From Promethearchaeota archaeon (GTDB lineage Archaea; Asgardarchaeota; Lokiarchaeia; Sigynarchaeales; SOKP01), in the NCBI GenBank assembly GCA_016839655.1, contig JAEOTW010000078.1, forward strand, positions 1 through 9,488: a DNA stretch of 9,488 bases. Reading direction: 5' to 3'. Shown piece after piece: positions 1 to 6,554 of the stretch. The position numbers and the translations under genes were made by a program. Position 1 is the stretch's first letter, and each line of letters opens with the position of its first letter. The notes beneath the pieces are model-generated. The model had not been told where the DNA came from, searched no databases, and saw only the letters and a list, made by a program, of their open reading frames with translations.

Positions 1-97
1 CTGGTTCTGGTTCTGGTTCAGGCTCTGGTTCATATACTGGTTCTGGTTCTGGTTCAGGCTCTGGTTCATATACTGGTTCTGGTTCTGGTTCATATAC
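1..97 (-). repeat. Hierarchical CTGGTT hexamer repeat encoding Val-Tyr-(Glu-Pro)n
   Basis: The plus strand repeats the hexamer ctggtt, with ggctct variants. It is punctuated by catata at 31-36, 67-72 and 91-96, which makes one 36-bp unit and one 24-bp unit. Every period is a multiple of 6, so gain or loss of units keeps the reading frame and only changes the length of the EP tail. The array continues beyond the left edge. It is coding sequence, not a CRISPR or intergenic satellite. Confidence 0.9.
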
Positions 98-619
98 TTG
101 TGTAGGAACATATGTAGGTACCAGTAGCGTTTCATATAATGGTTCAGGTTCGATTTCTTCCAATGGGCTTTTTGTTTTTGCTCCCAGTATTCTTTTTATC
201 TCTTTTTCTATCATTTTCTCTTCAGTAATTTGAATAATATGGAATGGATTATTTTCTGGATTATTCAATTCAGAACCCAACAATATTGCTTTTAATTTTA
301 CTTTTTTATTATCTACTCTCAACTCTAGTGTGAAATTTCCAGGAGTATAAAAATCTATTCCATTTAATTTGTCCTCCTCTGAAGAATTCCAATGAATCAA
401 TTTTTCTCCAGCTCTGTATATTTTAAGATTACTTTTAGGAATAACTATTCTTGTTATTTTCAGTTTAGACTGATGTACTATCTTTCCTTGGAAGTTATGG
501 GCTTTTGCTTTTTTAGTCGTCCATCTTAGATGAAAACCATCTGATTGTTTCCAAAAATAATATCCTAAAAATTGCCCTGATTCAAGTTTCGGACGCCCCT
601 TAATGTCTGTTACAATCAT
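1..619 (-). CDS. Unrecognised protein with Glu-Pro repeat tail (partial, C-terminus off the window)
   Basis: The frame opens at the ATG at 617-619 and stays open to base 1, giving 206 residues with no stop, so the C-terminal end is missing. Residues 1 to about 150 look like a compact, beta-rich domain: it begins MIVTDIKGRPK and contains alternating hydrophobic strands, with a WKQSDGFHLRWTT segment near residue 25. Residues 150-174 are a proline-containing linker. From residue 175 the protein becomes a Val-Tyr-(Glu-Pro)n repeat, with one 8-residue unit, one 12-residue unit and a further unit cut by the window edge. There is no signal peptide or membrane segment in the visible part. I do not recognise the N-terminal domain. 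The EP tail is probably an extended, rigid, acidic spacer like other EP-rich linkers, leading to another domain or an anchor outside the window. A TATA box lies about 30 nt upstream. The gene is real by its continuous codon structure and promoter; its function is unknown. Confidence 0.8.
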   Translation of the reverse strand, partial: MIVTDIKGRPKLESGQFLGYYFWKQSDGFHLRWTTKKAKAHNFQGKIVHQSKLKITRIVIPKSNLKIYRAGEKLIHWNSSEEDKLNGIDFYTPGNFTLELRVDNKKVKLKAILLGSELNNPENNPFHIIQITEEKMIEKEIKRILGAKTKSPLEEIEPEPLYETLLVPTYVPTQVYEPEPEPVYEPEPEPEPEPVYEPEPEPEPEP

Positions 620-647
620 AATTTTTACAAAATTGTTTTATTAAATA

Positions 648-655
648 TTTATAAA
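648..655 (-). promoter_or_regulatory. TATA box of the EP-repeat protein gene
   Basis: TTTATAAA, a self-complementary TATA element, is centred about 32 nt upstream of the ATG at 619. With the usual archaeal TATA-to-start distance of about 25 nt, transcription would begin only some 5-8 nt before the ATG. No Shine-Dalgarno sequence is seen, which fits a nearly leaderless mRNA. The rest of 656-758 is AT-rich with no other feature I can support. Confidence 0.5.
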
Positions 656-758
656 TTAATGAAACAACTTGTTATTAAATATTACCATATAATCCTTAAT
701 TTTAAAACTAGAAGCTCGAAAATTAGCATATAAATCAGAGAGTAAATTAATTAAAATT

Positions 759-784
759 AAAAAAAAAAGAGATTTCTTATCTCT
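759..784 (-). terminator. Hairpin plus T-tract terminator of the DUF1737-like gene
   Basis: Read on the minus strand, AGAGAT-AAGAA-ATCTCT forms a perfect 6-bp stem with a 5-nt loop. It begins 2 nt after the TAA stop (787-789) and is followed directly by a run of nine or ten T residues. Archaeal termination depends mainly on the T tract; here a hairpin is present as well, so the end of this transcript is unusually clear. Confidence 0.7.
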
Positions 785-786
785 AT

Positions 787-984
787 TTAATCCTTTACAA
801 AATAAGCCCAGTAATGTATACCACTTTGAGGACTAACACCTCCCATAAAGACGCCATCACAATTTATGATTTTCCATCCTTCTTGAAGATGTTGATTTAC
901 TAGGTTTTCAAATTCATAAGGCTGGAAATCCTTTTTTGCTTGTTTTAATGGGTGGATATATGTCAATACTTTAAATTGAGTCAT
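787..984 (-). CDS. DUF1737-like small protein
   Basis: This is a 65-residue soluble protein. Its layout is an N-terminal strand (FKVLTYI), a helix ending in the phrase NLVNQHLQEGWKI, and a closing strand after VSPQSGIHYWAYFVK. The pattern of a valine/leucine strand, a helix with VN..L..GW and a final aromatic strand ending in K is that of the DUF1737/DUF4177 group of small proteins, whose biochemical role is not known. The start is well supported: AAGGAGG ends 6 nt before the ATG, and a TATA box lies about 55 nt upstream. A hairpin terminator begins just after the stop, so the gene looks like its own transcription unit, separate from both flanking minus-strand genes. The family assignment is by eye and moderate; that the gene is real is nearly certain. 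Confidence 0.85.
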   Translation of the reverse strand: MTQFKVLTYIHPLKQAKKDFQPYEFENLVNQHLQEGWKIINCDGVFMGGVSPQSGIHYWAYFVKD

Positions 985-990
985 TTTTTT

Positions 991-997
991 CCTCCTT
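991..997 (-). promoter_or_regulatory. Strong Shine-Dalgarno site (AAGGAGG)
   Basis: AAGGAGG sits on the minus strand 6 nt before the ATG at 984. It is the longest match to the 16S anti-Shine-Dalgarno in the window and fixes this start. Most other genes here have only weak matches or none, so high translation of this small gene is likely. Confidence 0.85.
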
Positions 998-1035
998 GAA
1001 TTATACTAACGTTTTAATAAAAAATTTAAAATTTC

Positions 1036-1043
1036 TATATAAA
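1036..1043 (-). promoter_or_regulatory. TATA box of the DUF1737-like gene
   Basis: The minus strand reads TTTATATA, the consensus archaeal TATA box, 52-59 nt before the ATG at 984. A start site about 25 nt downstream would give a leader of roughly 25-30 nt, long enough to contain the AAGGAGG site. This matches the rule that SD-led genes have leaders. Confidence 0.6.
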
Positions 1044-1108
1044 TTTAATTAATAAATTTTGAGTAATAATATTGGAAAATTCATAATAATATATTTTAGA
1101 ATAATCTT

Positions 1109-1492
1109 CTAAAGATTTATCAATATTTTATCAACTTTTTCTTGAATATCCAACTTAGCTGCTGAAGGATCTTTTAAAACGTGTTTAGTTTCAATAAAAA
1201 TATTGGTGCTTAACCTTCTCATTAATTTAAGATCTTTCTCTCCCTCAATTACAAAAACGAAATATATTGATTTTTGGTCACCGAATAATTCCTTTGTAAT
1301 GATAACAACCTCGTATTTTTCACCATAAGAAATTGTAGCAATATCCTCTTTAAATAATTGTTTTCCTATTGCTCCTATAGCTGATAAAAGACCACTAAAA
1401 ATTGTTGGATCTATTTCACCCAAATCTTTATCTAATTTCTTAGAATAAAAAGGGTATCCTTGAGAATCACAGACTAATACTGATTTTATCAT
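1109..1492 (-). CDS. Stand-alone longin-like domain protein
   Basis: The predicted order of elements in these 127 residues is strand (IKSVLVCD), strand (GYPFYSKKL), helix (residues ~28-48, FSGLLSAIGAIGKQLF), two strands (ATISYGEKYEVVIIT), strand (SIYFVFVIEG), long helix (DLKLMRRLSTNIFIETKHVL) and a last short helix. This beta-beta-alpha-beta-beta-beta-alpha-alpha order is that of the longin fold; the related roadblock/LC7 fold begins with a helix instead. There is no signal peptide, transmembrane segment or zinc motif. Longin proteins in eukaryotes act in vesicle trafficking and small-GTPase regulation, and Asgard archaea carry many small longin and roadblock proteins. No GTPase gene lies beside this one. 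It has no SD site; a TATA-like element at 1531-1538 suggests a short leader. The fold call comes from the pattern of the sequence and is moderately secure; the function is inferred. Confidence 0.8.
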   Translation of the reverse strand: MIKSVLVCDSQGYPFYSKKLDKDLGEIDPTIFSGLLSAIGAIGKQLFKEDIATISYGEKYEVVIITKELFGDQKSIYFVFVIEGEKDLKLMRRLSTNIFIETKHVLKDPSAAKLDIQEKVDKILINL

Positions 1493-1530
1493 TATTATAT
1501 AAACCCCTAATTCTTGTAGTATTCTTATAC

Positions 1531-1538
1531 ATATATAA
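1531..1538 (-). promoter_or_regulatory. Probable TATA box of the longin-like gene
   Basis: The minus strand reads TTATATAT, 39-46 nt before the ATG at 1492, predicting a leader of roughly 15-20 nt. A second TTTATATA at about 1496-1503 is too close to the ATG to serve as the TATA box of this gene. The divergent region 1493-1670 contains no gene that I can support. Confidence 0.4.
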
Positions 1539-1643
1539 TCGAGTACCCATTTTTAACTTTCAGCTTATAACTAATTTACGTTACTGTTGGGAGAAGATTT
1601 AAAAAAGATTATTAGATTTTGGATGATTTCTAGTTTTATTAAA

Positions 1644-1651
1644 AAATTATA
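1644..1651 (+). promoter_or_regulatory. TATA-like element of the ferredoxin-nitroreductase gene
   Basis: AAATTATA is centred about 24 nt before the ATG at 1671. At that distance transcription would start at or next to the ATG, so the mRNA is probably leaderless; no SD site is present. An ATG at 1658 is out of frame with the gene. Confidence 0.45.
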
Positions 1652-1670
1652 CTTTAAATGAATATTTGCT

Positions 1671-2552
1671 ATGTTAGAGAATTCTAAAATTATTGTAGAT
1701 ATTGATTATTGTACTAAATGTGAAGCATGTGCTGACGAGTGTAGTTTTTTCATTTTTGATTCAGGTACTATGAAATTTGCTGATGCAACGGAAGAAGATT
1801 GTATTGAGTGTGGAAAATGTGTTGCTGTATGTCCAGAAAACATTATAAAGCTCAAAATTCATAAAGAAGAAATATTCAATGATGTCCCCTCAAGAGAAGA
1901 ATTACCCTCATTTAGATCTCTGACTAATCTATTCCAAATAAGACGATCTCTTAGACAATTTGAGAAGAAACCAGTTCCTAAAGAATTAATTGAAAAGATT
2001 CTTAATCAAGCCAGTAAATATTCTCCTACTGGACACAATCAAGAAAATGTATATTTTACTGTTGTTCAAGATCAAGAAATCCTTAAAAAATTGTCTGAAG
2101 AATGTACTAATCAAGTTACAAATCTGATAAAGACATTTGAAGATCCACAAGGACGAGAAGCCTTAAAAACTGCGTTTCCTCCATCTTTAATAAAAAAAGT
2201 TGAAGAGGTTCTCCCCGCATTTAAAAATCACCTAAAAGACATAAATCAAGGTAAAGAAGTTTGGCGTAGAGATGCTGAAGTTATTGTTATACATTCACCA
2301 AAAAATGCTTTAACTGGAAGGGAGAATTGTACATTAGCTGCTTGTCATATAATGTTAGCTGCTGAAACTTTGGGGTTAGGAACTTGTTCCTTAGGTTATA
2401 TTACAAATTTCTTTAATGAATTCAAACCAGTTGCGAAGATTGTAAAAATACCATTAAAGCATTTTGTAGGATACACTCTAGCAATAGGATATCCAAAAGC
2501 TCATTATTATCGAATTCCAGCTCGAAAACCTGTTAAAGTAAAATGGATATAA
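1671..2552 (+). CDS. Ferredoxin-nitroreductase fusion (2x[4Fe-4S] plus FMN nitroreductase domain)
   Basis: This 293-residue protein has two domains. Residues 7-63 are a bacterial-type 2x[4Fe-4S] ferredoxin: C14-x2-C17-x2-C20-x3-C24 and C44-x2-C47-x2-C50-x3-C54-P. Residues ~84-293 are a nitroreductase-family FMN domain: R91-R-S-L-R95-x-F at the FMN phosphate, PTGHNQEN after the second helix, and the LAACHIMLAAETLGLGTCSLG helix and turn near 222-242. Such fusions are known in anaerobic archaea and clostridia and are thought to pass electrons between reduced ferredoxin and an FMN-bound substrate; the substrate cannot be read from the sequence. The first cluster's last Cys is followed by Ser rather than the usual Pro. 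The protein is cytosolic, without signal or membrane segments. A histidine-phosphatase gene follows after 22 bp and is probably co-transcribed, although a T-rich stretch (2556-2573) lies between them. Confidence 0.93.
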   Translation: MLENSKIIVDIDYCTKCEACADECSFFIFDSGTMKFADATEEDCIECGKCVAVCPENIIKLKIHKEEIFNDVPSREELPSFRSLTNLFQIRRSLRQFEKKPVPKELIEKILNQASKYSPTGHNQENVYFTVVQDQEILKKLSEECTNQVTNLIKTFEDPQGREALKTAFPPSLIKKVEEVLPAFKNHLKDINQGKEVWRRDAEVIVIHSPKNALTGRENCTLAACHIMLAAETLGLGTCSLGYITNFFNEFKPVAKIVKIPLKHFVGYTLAIGYPKAHYYRIPARKPVKVKWI

Positions 2553-2574
2553 ATTAATTTTTATATTTTTTTTA

Positions 2575-3288
2575 ATGATGGATACTAAAAATCTCTGGGA
2601 AACATTGGATTGGACGATTCATGCTCGTAAACTAATTAAAGGTCTATATAAATTCCCTAAAAATGAAAAGGTTATACTTTTACTTAGGCACTCTGAAAGA
2701 TATGACATAGAATCGGTTTGGAAACCTAAGGAATTACTATTAACTCCAAATGGTCATCAAATCGCAAAAAAATTTGGCAAAAAGCTCCCTAATGACAGAC
2801 CAATTCGTATTTTTACAAGCCATGCTCCCAGATGCCAAGAAACTGCTAGTGATATAATTGAGGGATTTAAGAAAAACGGAGGAATAGCAGAATTAAAAGG
2901 AGATTTAGAACCACTTTATAAATTAGGTGTGGATCGAAATTTTTTCCTAAATCAAATAGAAGATGGAGATTTGATTAAATATGTTCAAAATTGGATAAAA
3001 GATGCCTTTCCACATGATAAAGCACAATTACTATTATCATATTCTATGAATTCTGCTAAGATTATTTGGAATTTAATTCTTGATGCCCCTAAAAACTGCA
3101 TCGATATCCATGTAACTCATGAAATTCCTATTATGGCACTTAGATTTGGGTGGTTTAATCTCCTACCTGATAAGAAGTGGGTTAAATTCTTAGGTGGTAT
3201 CGCATTTACATTCCAAAATGAGCGTATCCAATTATTTGATATTGATGACTTCTTAACGGTAGAAATACCTCAATGGTGGAAAAGATAA
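2575..3288 (+). CDS. Histidine phosphatase (phosphoglycerate mutase-like) superfamily protein
   Basis: The catalytic phosphohistidine motif appears as L-L-R38-H39-S-E-R, where most family members have R-H-G. It is followed by L-T-P-N-G60, the conserved 'LT..G' helix start, by F-T-S-H-A-P-R86-x2-E-T at the second phosphate-binding Arg, and by V-T-H182-E-I-P at the second catalytic His. All four active-site elements are therefore present, with Ser in place of Gly in the first and HE in place of the HD or HG seen in classic members. At 237 residues the length is normal for the superfamily. About 30 N-terminal residues precede the core, and there is no signal peptide, so it is probably a cytosolic phosphatase of unknown substrate. 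ATGATG at 2575 gives two adjacent possible starts with no SD. It lies 22 bp behind the ferredoxin-nitroreductase gene, and a TATA-like, T-rich stretch in the gap leaves its co-transcription uncertain. Confidence 0.88.
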   Translation: MMDTKNLWETLDWTIHARKLIKGLYKFPKNEKVILLLRHSERYDIESVWKPKELLLTPNGHQIAKKFGKKLPNDRPIRIFTSHAPRCQETASDIIEGFKKNGGIAELKGDLEPLYKLGVDRNFFLNQIEDGDLIKYVQNWIKDAFPHDKAQLLLSYSMNSAKIIWNLILDAPKNCIDIHVTHEIPIMALRFGWFNLLPDKKWVKFLGGIAFTFQNERIQLFDIDDFLTVEIPQWWKR

Positions 3289-3383
3289 ACAGAAAGTAAA
3301 TCATGGTCAAGTGAAATAGGATTTAAAAAACTATTTGATACATCCAACTTTTTAATTTTTAATATATTTTTTAGGTTAAGATT

Positions 3384-4628
3384 TTGGTAATATCAGGAGA
3401 TGTTAGCCCACTTCAATATAAAAAAGAAAAAAAAAAGCAAGTTATTCCTATAACTTATCGTGCTTGGCCGATACTCATTTTTTCCTTTATTCGCTTGTTT
3501 ACAATATCTATTTTTGAAAGAGCTTTTCTAAATTATGTTTATTTTTATAGAAATGTAAGTGAAAGTACATTGGGCTTTATATCTTCTGCTTCAGCTGTAG
3601 CTTATATTCTTGGACCAATATTGGGACATTTTATTACTTCAAAAATAGGAATCAAAAATTCAATAATATTATCAAACATTACCACACCTCTCCTAGTCGG
3701 TGCACAAATGATATATTTTGCACCTTGGTATTTAATTTCAATCCGTATTACAAGTGGATTATTACTTGGTGTATATTGGCCAAATTGTTATAACTTACTA
3801 AGCAGATGGCAAAGTGTAAGTACACCTGAAAGGGCTAAATCAAATTTTAAAAACTTTAATTTCTCTTGGAATATTGGATTTATCCTTGGCCTTCTCTCTG
3901 GTTATTTATTGGCTTTTTCTTTGAGTGAATATCTAACTATGACAATCTCTTGGTTTCTTTCTCTTCTACTAATACCTTTCACATTCTTTCTTAGAAAAGA
4001 CACAGAATTAGACCAATCTACTCAAAGTTTGAACACAAAAAATTCTTCAAATCATAAATTACATAATAATTCAAATCATTCCATGATTATTTATCCAATT
4101 TTATTCTCCTGGTTGGCACTAGGTATGTATACAATGTCAAAAGCCTTAGTTCGTTTCAGTTATCCTGTTTTTCTTAAAGAATTTGGGCAACCTTCATATT
4201 ATTCCTATCTAGTTCAACTTACAATACAAGTTGGACAATTATTAGGATTAACTCTCATAAATTATACGAAAATATATACTCGAAAAATAATTGTGTTTAT
4301 AAGTGGTTTCGCTATTGTTCTTTGTTCTTTAACAATCATTATCTTCCAAAATATCTTATATATTTCAATTATAAGTGCAAGTTTTGGAATTTTTGTAGGC
4401 TTTATCCAAGGGACATCCTTAAAAATAATGATTGATTATGGAGCAGCTCGAAATACGAAAAAATTTTCTACAATAAATGAAATTTTAAAAGGGATTGGTT
4501 TTGGATTAACACCTATTATTGCTGGGTTTATAGCAGAATTCAATATTTATGCAAATTTTGTTTTTCTCTGTATTTTTGGTATATCCTTATTAGTGCCTTT
4601 AATATATCTTTCTCGTAAAGTTCATTGA
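3384..4628 (+). CDS. MFS transporter, 12 transmembrane helices
   Basis: The 414-residue protein has twelve hydrophobic segments in two sets of six: about 28-50, 63-84, 93-113, 115-139, 157-178, 183-203, then 234-256, 273-294, 300-319, 324-350, 365-386 and 388-409. A polar, Asn/Ser-rich loop of about 30 residues separates the halves (near 204-233). The N-terminal tail is lysine-rich and cytoplasmic. This is the layout of the major facilitator superfamily, and the helix 4 to loop region (R-I-T-S-G-L-L-L-G-V-Y-W-P-N) fits that family; the substrate cannot be predicted. The start is TTG: a stop codon lies 9 nt upstream in frame, no ATG occurs before helix 3, and AGGT at 3373-3376 is 7 nt before the TTG. 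It shares a strand with the two upstream genes but follows a 95-bp gap, and ends 13 bp from the convergent sulfatase-like gene. Confidence 0.88.
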   Translation: MVISGDVSPLQYKKEKKKQVIPITYRAWPILIFSFIRLFTISIFERAFLNYVYFYRNVSESTLGFISSASAVAYILGPILGHFITSKIGIKNSIILSNITTPLLVGAQMIYFAPWYLISIRITSGLLLGVYWPNCYNLLSRWQSVSTPERAKSNFKNFNFSWNIGFILGLLSGYLLAFSLSEYLTMTISWFLSLLLIPFTFFLRKDTELDQSTQSLNTKNSSNHKLHNNSNHSMIIYPILFSWLALGMYTMSKALVRFSYPVFLKEFGQPSYYSYLVQLTIQVGQLLGLTLINYTKIYTRKIIVFISGFAIVLCSLTIIIFQNILYISIISASFGIFVGFIQGTSLKIMIDYGAARNTKKFSTINEILKGIGFGLTPIIAGFIAEFNIYANFVFLCIFGISLLVPLIYLSRKVH

Positions 4629-4641
4629 GAATTGACCAATT

Positions 4642-5916
4642 TCATTTAACTTTCTCTCTTAATTCTCTTTGCTTCTGTCGTACAAGTCGTTTGTCTTTTT
4701 TTATACTGTAAATATACGCATTTTTACTCATAACACAAGTATCATTCTGGGTTAATTTTTTAACTAATTCTATTCTTAGTTTTAACGCTTCTATATTTTC
4801 TGGTTCTGATTGGATTATTATATCTAACACCTGAAGTGCTAGTTGATATTGTTTATTTTCAAATAAAGAATAAATTCGAGAAAATATTTTTTCTTTATCT
4901 TCTATAAGATCATAAATTTCCTTCATAACTTCTTTTTCAGGTCTAGGTATTAGATGTGCGGGATTATGATCATAATAACCATGATACCATCTGTAAACAT
5001 TATATACAAAAAATTCTGGTCGAGAATAGACTTGTTTTAGAAAAGGACTATTAGCTAAGTGGTCCGGAACTTTTACTTTATGGATCATCTCTGTAATGTG
5101 GATTCCTTCATTGATGAATTTTACTACTTGATCATGTAATGACCGAATCACTTCAATGTTATCATTTATAGCTCTTTTAGCATCTTCTCCCTTATATAAA
5201 TATCCACCACCACTACAGAAAATACTCTCTGGCTCCAACTCACGTATCCTTTCTAATTCTTTTGCCCACTCTAATGCAAATCGAGTAGGTTTCCATGGAT
5301 TTCCGATATTTGGTAACCATGGACCCGTTATAAAATCACCAACAAATGCGGTCTTAAGCTCAGGAATATATACCCAGACAGCGTCATCAGTTTCACCGCG
5401 CCCAGTATGAAGCTCAAAGGTATACTTTCCTAGTTTAAATGTATAATCTCCTAGAATCAATTTTGTAGGATATACATAATTTCTAACACCTTTTCCAAAT
5501 ATAGATGCAGGCACATTAAATTGCATGGCAGCAATTAGATTTCGATATGGCTCAAGCATTTTATATCTGTCAAACCTCTCTGGTAGATATTTACTTGCTA
5601 TGATCTCTGGATTATCTGCTGTGAAGACTTTTGCTCCCCCTACGTGATCAGCATGACCATGAGTATATATTATATATTTTATCTTTTCATTAATACTACT
5701 TAATACTTTTTTTGCGGAGGGAATGTTTACTAAAGTATCTATTATTACTGTTCCTTCACCAGTTTCGATCCAAACCATTCCAGAAATTTGAGAAGAGGCA
5801 TAGTATACCCCAGCTATATGTTTTTTTATAACCGGGTTCATTCCATCAGTTATTATATTTAAAGGTTTTATCTCTTTTTCTGACATTATTATATCCTTCT
5901 CAACTTTCCTTATCAT
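4642..5916 (-). CDS. Alkyl-sulfatase-like metallo-beta-lactamase-fold protein
   Basis: The 424 residues have three parts. The metallo-beta-lactamase domain (about 33-240) has H86-G-H88-A-D90-H91, acidic residues E175, D177 and D178, and G-D194. A helical dimerisation-like region follows (about 245-345; LHDQVVKFINEG, then VYRWYHGYYDHNPAHLIP), and then a helical-repeat region with A-L-x-x-L-D..Q-S-E-P-E-N-x-E-A-L. This matches the order of SdsA1/BDS1-type alkyl sulfatases, which hydrolyse sulfate esters with two zinc ions, but the sequence is shorter and has no signal peptide. The final metal ligand (the HHWP-type His, GHG in other relatives) is replaced by S-G-G-G at 235-238. It may therefore bind metal differently or act on another substrate. 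The longest frame is given; Met11 (5886) follows GAGAAGGA with 7-nt spacing and is the likelier start. The gene is the second of an operon, and the upstream stop abuts its first ATG (TAAATG). Confidence 0.88.
   Translation of the reverse strand: MIRKVEKDIIMSEKEIKPLNIITDGMNPVIKKHIAGVYYASSQISGMVWIETGEGTVIIDTLVNIPSAKKVLSSINEKIKYIIYTHGHADHVGGAKVFTADNPEIIASKYLPERFDRYKMLEPYRNLIAAMQFNVPASIFGKGVRNYVYPTKLILGDYTFKLGKYTFELHTGRGETDDAVWVYIPELKTAFVGDFITGPWLPNIGNPWKPTRFALEWAKELERIRELEPESIFCSGGGYLYKGEDAKRAINDNIEVIRSLHDQVVKFINEGIHITEMIHKVKVPDHLANSPFLKQVYSRPEFFVYNVYRWYHGYYDHNPAHLIPRPEKEVMKEIYDLIEDKEKIFSRIYSLFENKQYQLALQVLDIIIQSEPENIEALKLRIELVKKLTQNDTCVMSKNAYIYSIKKDKRLVRQKQRELREKVK
5894..5901 (-). promoter_or_regulatory. 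Shine-Dalgarno-like site for the alternative start at 5886
   Basis: GAGAAGGA on the minus strand lies 7 nt before the second in-frame ATG (5886), where the protein would begin MSEKEIKP. The first ATG at 5916 has no such site. This favours a protein of 414 residues over 424. Confidence 0.5.
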
Positions 5917-6393
5917 TTAGGATTTTAATTCAACTAAATTCCTTGCTTTTTCTGGTTTTCTCATCTTAAAGAGTGGTATCCCAACTCCATAAGTAACTAT
6001 TTTACTCGATGGTGTAATCTTGATCCAAATATTTTCTTCTTGATTATCTATATTTTCTTGATATTTTAAATATTTAGAAAAGATATTTCTGGCTTCCTCA
6101 TCGTCGAATGGTTTAATTTCTGCTTCTGCTGTAAAATGTAATTCAGCAGGTGGTGCTGGTACAATCTTGTGTAAAAAATTCTTTCTGAATGGCAAGGTAA
6201 CTGACACTTTACTATTAACTCTAATATTTCTTGCTTTCAAAGTATTTTTCCCAGTCATACAATATATTACATGTCCATCACTCTGGTAAACAACAACAGA
6301 GCTATGAGGTACGTTTTTGTCATCAACAGTGCCCAATACTAGCCAATTCTTTTTCCTAAAAATCTTTCTAACTTCCTTCTCTAAATCTATCAT
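5917..6393 (-). CDS. PPOX-class split-barrel flavin/F420-binding protein
   Basis: A 158-residue cytosolic protein with the pyridoxamine 5'-phosphate oxidase-like split-barrel pattern. A helix (DLEKEVRKIFRKK) is followed by WLVLGTVD....PHSSVVVY, then a strand with VIYCMTGKNTLKARNIRVNSK and VSVTLPF, a family signature in which the TxKARN segment packs near the flavin phosphate. The C-terminal part (WIKITPSSKIVTYGVG) continues the barrel. Relatives bind FMN, FAD, F420 or haem, and the residues here do not decide between them. It is the first gene of a two-gene operon with the sulfatase-like protein, whose first ATG follows the TAA directly. No SD site precedes its ATG, and no convincing TATA box could be assigned in 6394-6554. 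The fold is fairly secure; cofactor and substrate are open. Confidence 0.88.
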   Translation of the reverse strand: MIDLEKEVRKIFRKKNWLVLGTVDDKNVPHSSVVVYQSDGHVIYCMTGKNTLKARNIRVNSKVSVTLPFRKNFLHKIVPAPPAELHFTAEAEIKPFDDEEARNIFSKYLKYQENIDNQEENIWIKITPSSKIVTYGVGIPLFKMRKPEKARNLVELKS

Positions 6394-6554
6394 AATATCA
6401 ATTTATTAAATTAAAATTAGATAATTAAATTTTGGACTCCCATTTTCTTTTTAACAATAAAGATTTAGCATTTAAATATAATTAAATTGAAAACATTTCT
6501 AATTTAATTAATTGTAAAGATAAATTCAAGATAAAATGAAAAAAGGTAAATTTT

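Noticed and set aside
1..97. Regularly spaced repeats that could be read as a CRISPR or satellite array
   Set aside because: The repeats are in frame with an open gene, have no unique spacers, and encode an Glu-Pro repeat.
1103..1117. Hairpin AATCTT-AGATT around the stop of the longin-like gene as a terminator
   Set aside because: The stem is short and AT-rich, the loop holds the stop codon, and no T tract follows.
1493..1670. Riboswitch or small RNA in the divergent promoter region
   Set aside because: Beyond two TATA-like elements I see no strong stems or conserved motif; the sequence is plain AT-rich DNA.
5156..5410. Plus-strand open frame of 84 codons
   Set aside because: It lies wholly inside the well-supported sulfatase-like gene on the other strand and has no domain pattern or promoter.
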